64,000 nucleotides of DNA. It comes from Aselliscus stoliczkanus. Lineage: Eukaryota; Chordata; Mammalia; Chiroptera; Hipposideridae. The stretch's first letter is position 1. Every line of letters starts with the position of its first letter. Made by a program: the position numbers and the translations under genes. Positions 58,899 to 64,000 of this stretch are shown one piece after another. The notes beneath the pieces were generated by a model, which saw nothing but the letters and a program-made list of their open reading frames with translations, ran no database searches and was not told the origin of the DNA. Location: contig CM066728.1 in NCBI GenBank assembly GCA_033961575.1, forward strand, positions 104,546,852-104,610,851. The letters are read 5' to 3'.

Positions 58899-60712
58899 GT
58901 AACATGTGCTTTGCATAAGCTTATGATAATGTTGCGGTCAGCAGCTTTGTAATTTATCACCAGCTACGACAGTTGTGGAAGAGAGATTTCTTAAGTGTTA
59001 TGACCTTTGCTTGACCTTCATCACAGCTCGCTCACACTCTGGTAAAGCACACTCTACCCACTGTAGACTGGTCTTGCAGGAAGGAATTATTTGCCCAGGA
59101 AGTTCAACTGATGCTGCCTGTGTCCTATGTTAGTATCACCAGCTGGAGTTCTACAAGTACAAAAACTGATAGACTCAATTAAGTGAAATAAGTAGGTATA
59201 CTTAAGAGGCTTTGCCTTCTTTCTAGAGGTGAAATGAAAAGAAATCTGAATAGCCTGCTTCTCAGTGCTAAATACCCTTTCTTGCCTCTTTTTCTTTCTC
59301 TTCTTCTCCTGCTTCCCCCATCACACTGCCTTAGCTAGACATCTGGGCATAAATCTAATGTGAACGCTTGGCCTCCTATCTTTAGACCTTATGTCCTTTC
59401 ATACTCAGCCAGTTGCTGATGAATTGTATATATATTGGGATCATGGAGGTTGAAGATAGAGAGTTGAATTGGGACAAGCCAGGACATAGGTTTTTGAAAA
59501 TCAGATGACCAGAGAGAAGTCACATTGGCAGCAGGGTGGCTTTATTCAGCTACAAGTTGAAGGCTTTTTTTTAACCAGAAAATGTTGTAACGTTGGTTCT
59601 GGACTTCTCCAGTTTAAGTTGATCAGGAGCTTAAGTTCTGCTATATTTTTATGTTTTGACTTACAACTGATGATTACCATGTAATCAGGGTACAAACCAT
59701 TCTTTTGGGTTAAATATCTTTCATTTGGGAGATTTTGATTCGCTCTAGCTTGTTCCCTCACGGGATGATGCCCAGTGACCTTTCCTGGACCATTATCTGA
59801 TATTGATGTTGTTATCTTCTGGAAATTACATCTTATGTCTGCAATTTCTTCTCATTATATAGCCTTTCATGATTGAAAGAGGTTATTATTTTTTATTCTT
59901 ACACGATAATTTCTAAATATAAACCTGAAATGGTTTTTCCTTTGATTAGACTGCGAAGAAATACACTTGGGGCTTTAATCAAAGGGAAACTACCAGAGAA
60001 CATAAGATTATATTTATCTGCAGATGTTATTTGTTTATTCTGGTTTTGAGACACCTGCCCACGTAATGCTCATCTCTCTTTGATTTTTAAGCTCCAGAGA
60101 ATAACGGACTATATTTTTTCCTCCTGATTGGTTGACTAAAGGAAGCAAGTGTTTGATCATTTATTTGATGATGATACTGAGTGGTATATTTCAATAGAGT
60201 GTTGGCCAAATGAGCTTCATTCACTAAAAAACAAACAAACAAACAAACAAACAAAAAACATGTATTAAGTGCCTTGTTTTGTTCCAAGAGTGGTCTTGGT
60301 AAATGAGGAAACAAGTGAATGTGACTTGGTTCCTCACCATGAGAAGATTTCGTGAAGCAAATCAGATAGCCTTAAAATAATCAAAATGAGTTTTGATTGA
60401 TTTCTTTATTTTTTACAATTTTGCTACCAACAATGGCATAGAAGAAATAAAAAAACCCAGGACTCTCCATACTTCAGAAGTTAGCTGTGAGCTGGTGTGA
60501 ATCCAGACTGACTTTAGAGCAGAGCATGTTTGATTGCAAATTCTCAAACTTTGGGGCACTAGAATATACAATTAAAAAAAGATAATCAAAGGATATCATT
60601 CACAAGCATCTCTGTCTGGAATGGTCAGAAGATTTGATGAAAAGTATCTGTGAACTATTACTGAAAGATTTTCCCATAATATGACACATTTCTTAACCCC
60701 TTGTATTTTCAG
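58899..60712 (+). other. Intron 22 of window
   Basis: About 1.8 kb with an (AAAC)n run at 60228-60257. No other element was named. Confidence 0.8.
60228..60257. repeat. (AAAC)n microsatellite
   Basis: Six to seven AAAC units in an A-rich setting, possibly a retroelement tail whose body I cannot identify. Confidence 0.9.
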
Positions 60713-60862
60713 ATATCAAGGAATGAGAAAATGTGGAAAATTTGGTTTGACAAAGAAAATCCGGAGGAGGAACCTCTTCCAAATGCCTATGATAAATCTC
60801 TTGACTGCTTTAGACGACTTCTCCTAATTAGATCCTGGTGTCCGGACAGAACCATGGCCCAG
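60713..60862 (+). CDS. DNAH5: DNAH5 exon 23: pre-AAA6
   Basis: This exon of 150 nt encodes 50 codons, window residues 1333-1382, both ends phase 0. It reads [20 protein letters not shown], then [18 protein letters not shown] and [11 protein letters not shown]. FxxLLLIRxxCPDRxxxQ is a dynein-wide motif before AAA6. Acceptor TTGTATTTTCAG, donor GTAAAA. Confidence 0.97.
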
Positions 60863-62039
60863 GTAAAAAGTACCTATTAAAAAGAAAAGACTATTTTTAA
60901 GGACAGTGTCCTTTTAAATTTAAAGAAATAATTAAAATATTAATCCCCATGAAGAATTTCTTGTATGCTTCTATGCAATTTTCTAGCAATAAAAGGTAAA
61001 ATTGGAAAACAAAATGACAAATGTACCAAGGTGTAGATTTAGGCTAAATGATATAATCACCTTCTCTGGTCCAAAAGGTGCAAAAGGAGTGAATGAGAAA
61101 ACCATATTTTTTAAAGTTAGCATGTAGGTATAACATAAAGGTAAGTGGGTATTATTTTTCCATATCATTTTTATATTAACTCAAAAATGATATGGCCGCT
61201 CCATTTGCTAGCAGTAAAACAATATTCCCTTAAATAGGGAGAACGTGAAGGTACTGAGGATGGGGGGTGGGTGCAGAGATAGACTACAGGGGAGGTAATG
61301 CATTCCCAAACTTGTACTCATTTCCCCAGACCTTGTCACAACCCTTGATGTGAGAAAGTAGGTTGGCCTAAAGTTTTTTGAATTGTACATATCATTTAAA
61401 TGTGAATCCTGCCTCCAAAAGACCCATCCTTTCAAAGACCTTTAATCTGCTGCCCCCCACCCATCATGGAAATTCACTAACTAAAAAGACCTGTGTTTTG
61501 CCTTCACAATGAAAAGCTTAACTCGAATATTCAGCACAGGTTGGTTCTTTAAGAGCTTCTTCAAATAAGCCTAAGGAGTAACCATAGGTGGGGTTTATAA
61601 TAGAATGTTGGAAATGTTCCCCTTTGCTCTCCAGAGGGAGTGTTAAAATCATACAGAGTAACTATCTCACGTCCACTTAGGTTCTGTGGAATAATGAAAG
61701 CAACTAGATCCAGTGATTCACTGAGAACAGAAAAATGACTTTTGCATCTCAGGACACAGATCGCTCTTCCTTCAGTTATTATTCTCAACTTCATTACTTT
61801 TATTCTGCCCAAATGAATTGTCAAACAACTGCCTTATTTAAGGGCAGTGTAAACATTTCAGTAGTTCCTTTTTCTCTTTCTTTTTCCTATTCTCACCTCC
61901 CCTGTCCTCCCCTCCCTTCTCCTCTCCTTTCCTTTTCTTTCCTTCCCCTTTTTATTATTTTCTTTATATAACACTTTATTTGGTTAATGCGGAAATTTAA
62001 TCTTCCACACTCCTTTGTAACTTTGTCACCTTTACCCCG

Positions 62040-62260
62040 ACTGTCATCTGTAGGCTGACAACAGCCATGGCTTCCTAACTGGTCTCCTGTAGGCCATCCT
62101 GTATATTCTAGAAGAAATGGAATTATAATTATGCTCTTCCTTTAATGGTTTACATGGCCCTTCTGATAACATACAAGTCTTAAACCAAGTCTAGAAGGCC
62201 CCTCTGGAAGTGTTCTCTCCTTTAAAGTTCTTATTCTCGCATTAGATTCCTTTTGTGATT
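62040..62260 (+). mobile_element. L2-like remnant, sense
   Basis: GGCTTCCTAACTGGTCTCCT, TTTAATGGTTTACATGGCCC and AGTCTTAAACCAAGTCTAGA have L2 order. Diverged. Confidence 0.5.
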
Positions 62261-62399
62261 TTCAACCACATACCTTTTGGGGAAGCATATAAGAAGGTCA
62301 ACGACAGACATGTTCAATTCCCATCCCGCAGAAGCAGCACAAAAAGGCTTGTTCTCAGCATTTCCCCTGAGCCTGACTGCTCACATCATTCTGGTGGCC

Positions 62400-62505
62400 G
62401 GAATGATGCTCTGTCAGAGTTTCAAATTCCTCACATGTAAAATGGGGACAATAAAATCTACCCAGGATTATTGGAATGAATTTTAATCAAAATAGTGCAT
62501 TTCAT
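62400..62505 (+). mobile_element. MIR remnant, sense
   Basis: AGTTTCAAATTCCTCACATG, TAAAATGGGGACAATAAAAT and GGATTATTGGAATGAATTTT match the MIR 3' half. Confidence 0.65.
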
Positions 62506-62831
62506 AATAATCATGAGTTTAATAATCATTACATAGCAATCTGAAAAATCTACAAAGAGTTTTTTTTGGAGTTGCTAACGAGGCTCAAATTCCTGCCACT
62601 TTACAGTCAGGTGGGGCTAAAATAGATGTGGAGGGATGGCAGCAGTGAAAGCAAGGATTAGCAAATGAAAAACTATCAATACATAATTATAAAAGTCTCC
62701 CCTATTTAACTGGCAGGGTGACTGTGACATCACTGTGTTAATCTACTGAAAGGAATTTTGGAAACCACACTGCACGAGACATGGGAAGGAGTTGGAACTA
62801 GTTTTGGTGACTCGTGTACTGTTTTTGGCAG

Positions 62832-63077
62832 GCCCGCAAGTACATCATGGACTCCATGGGAGAAAGCTACGTCGAAGGGGTCATCCTGGACTTGGAAAGG
62901 ACGTGGGAGGAGTCTGATCCACGGACACCACTCATCTGTCTCCTGTCTATGGGCTCCGATCCCACGGACTCCATCATCGCCTTGGGGAAGAGATTGAAGA
63001 TAGAAACCCGCTACGTGTCCATGGGCCAGGGACAGGAGGTCCATGCTCGCAAGCTCTTGCAGCACACCATGGCGAAC
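62832..63077 (+). CDS. DNAH5: DNAH5 exon 24: start of AAA6
   Basis: This exon of 246 nt encodes 82 codons, window residues 1383-1464, both ends phase 0. It reads [19 protein letters not shown], then [20 protein letters not shown] and [34 protein letters not shown] and the MGQGQE loop are the degenerate P-loop region of AAA6, which closes the motor ring. The next exon should open GGWALLQNCHL (family knowledge) and is not in the window. Acceptor TTTTTGGCAG, donor AACGTGAGG. Confidence 0.98.
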
Positions 63078-64000
63078 GTGAGGCCACATGTCTGCTTTTG
63101 TGTCATGTTGTTACTATTACAGGTTGTAGAATAGCAGTGCAGAAAAAGATTGTTAGTTTAAATGGACACACTGCATGTTTACTAAACGGGAAAAGCATAC
63201 CTACTATAATATTTTCATGGAAAAACAGATATAGTTTAAAACTTTTTCCGCTGAGCCTTGACTTATGGAAAACTTTCCCAACCAGAACATCTATTTCCCC
63301 TCAGTTTGCATAATGCTAAGCTCACTACGGATCCCCAACCCTCAGTGAGGTCCATGGTCCCACCCCCTCCACCATACACTCCAACCCTTCCAGCTCCTCT
63401 CTCGAAACACTCAGCTTCCCAGAATCCACAACGCCGTGCTTTTCTGGAGTTCCAGAATGCATAATCCGTGCCCTGGCATCCCCCAGGCCTGGCCCAGATC
63501 CCAGAAGCAAGAGATCTGCCATTACTCTGTGATTGTGCTAGAGGTTTCACTCTGCGGTGGTGCCAGAGGTTTCAGGACACCTGGCCTGTCGCCTTCCAGG
63601 CTAGGGCTCCTAGAGCCGTTTGTGGGTTGCAAATTCTGCAACATACAGAACATGCTATGCTCAGGTCTGGTCTGGAGGCCACCAAGCACTGGACACTACA
63701 TGATGACCCTGCTAATGAGGTAGTCAAGGTCAGAGTTGGGGCACTTTCAGGGACTGAAGTTAACAGGATGCAGGAGGTCCTCCATTTCCTCTCTAGAACT
63801 CAGCTCTAGGACAACACTCATGTGTTTGCTCTGGTCTCGCCCCCTCTGGGATGTCCAGCTCTGCGCGGAGGAGCCCTTCACCCCTGCTCCCCTCTTCCTT
63901 CACACTTTGGCCAAGCAAGGGGAGCTCCTGAACCACTTGGCTTCTTATTTCTACTGGAGAACAAGCAGCCTTGGTTTAGATGCCTTTCTGGCCTTCTTGG
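63078..64000 (+). other. Intron 24 of window, incomplete
   Basis: The last 923 bp are intron. The 63320-64000 part is more GC-rich than most introns here, but no exon, repeat or CpG island was recognised. Confidence 0.8.

Larger units (their letters stand above)
60863..62831 (+). other. Intron 23 of window
   Basis: About 2.0 kb. A pyrimidine-rich stretch lies at 61867-61955, L2-like text at 62040-62260 and MIR-like text at 62400-62505. Confidence 0.8.
1..64000 (+). other. DNAH5: DNAH5 gene, internal part (24 exons with introns)
   Basis: This gene encodes an axonemal dynein heavy chain, the ATP-driven motor of the outer dynein arm (gamma-type chain) of motile cilia and sperm flagella. In humans its loss causes primary ciliary dyskinesia (established knowledge). 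I joined 24 exons by eye using reading frame, AG/GT borders and recalled family sequence. They total 4,392 nt or 1,464 codons, open throughout. The order AAA3, AAA4, CC1, microtubule-binding tip, CC2, AAA5, AAA6 is the canonical one. Sequence agrees with DNAH5 rather than DNAH8, for example [17 protein letters not shown] in the first exon and the MTBD text. Introns have phases 0, 1 and 2 and range from 193 bp to 9.7 kb. The 5' third and last ~490 codons lie outside. No break was seen, so the gene looks functional. Confidence 0.94.

Noticed and set aside
3772..63077. Assignment to DNAH8, the nearest paralogue
   Set aside because: As recalled, DNAH8 differs at many positions in the first exons (for example SYLDKRMGSTYGPPGG). 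The text here follows DNAH5 closely. An alignment would settle it.
63320..64000. GC-richer end of the window as a promoter or extra exon
   Set aside because: CpG is not dense, no DNAH5 segment fits, and the open frames lack splice support or domains.
1..64000. A novel multi-gene system
   Set aside because: Only one gene is supported. All other long frames are explained by repeats or chance, so the novelty here is limited to mobile-element structure.

Overview
The window is nuclear DNA from a placental mammal. It holds the middle-to-3' part of one gene, the outer-arm axonemal dynein heavy chain DNAH5, on the + strand. Twenty-four coding exons lie between 3772 and 63077. All have AG/GT intron borders, and spliced together they give 4,392 nt, exactly 1,464 codons with no stop or frameshift. 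The protein matches DNAH5 as I recall it and differs from its close paralogue DNAH8. By recalled human numbering (not checked) these would be about exons 48-71, residues about 2,668-4,131 of about 4,624. The window starts inside one intron and ends inside another, so the start codon, promoter, stop codon and poly(A) site all lie outside.

Protein layout along the window: AAA3 from its Walker B side (exons 3772-5960), AAA3-AAA4 region (7745-10210), AAA4 with P-loop and sensor region (14255-26814), stalk helix CC1 (end of 26583-26814, then 27868-28421), microtubule-binding domain (31434-35856), stalk helix CC2 (39253-43553), AAA5 (44327-46459), the AAA5-AAA6 link and strut (52047-60862), and the start of AAA6 (62832-63077). 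AAA3 and AAA4 govern the motor's nucleotide cycle, CC1/CC2 carry the binding tip, and AAA5/AAA6 close the ring.

The rest, over 90% of the window, is intron. The largest intron is 16876-26582. Introns are filled with old mammalian repeats (MIR, L2, L1 3' ends and antisense L1, MER5A) plus lineage-specific elements: tRNA-derived SINEs in a long (~430 bp) and a short (~100 bp) class with the same GGCCGGCC head, a second SINE type built of several tRNA-like modules, mariner-type MITEs and a TTAA-flanked piggyBac-like element. The SINE head and the DNA-transposon fossils suggest a bat, perhaps rhinolophoid. That is inference from recall, with moderate confidence.

No second gene, RNA gene, CpG-rich promoter, CRISPR or operon-like system was seen. 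The notable items are mobile-element structures: an 80-bp near-perfect palindrome (1908-1987), a dimeric TTAA element (20480-20602), a SINE that appears to have carried 3' flanking DNA (42188-42821), a SINE nested in another with a perfect 14-bp duplication (57802-57958), and a shared breakpoint defining the short SINE class.
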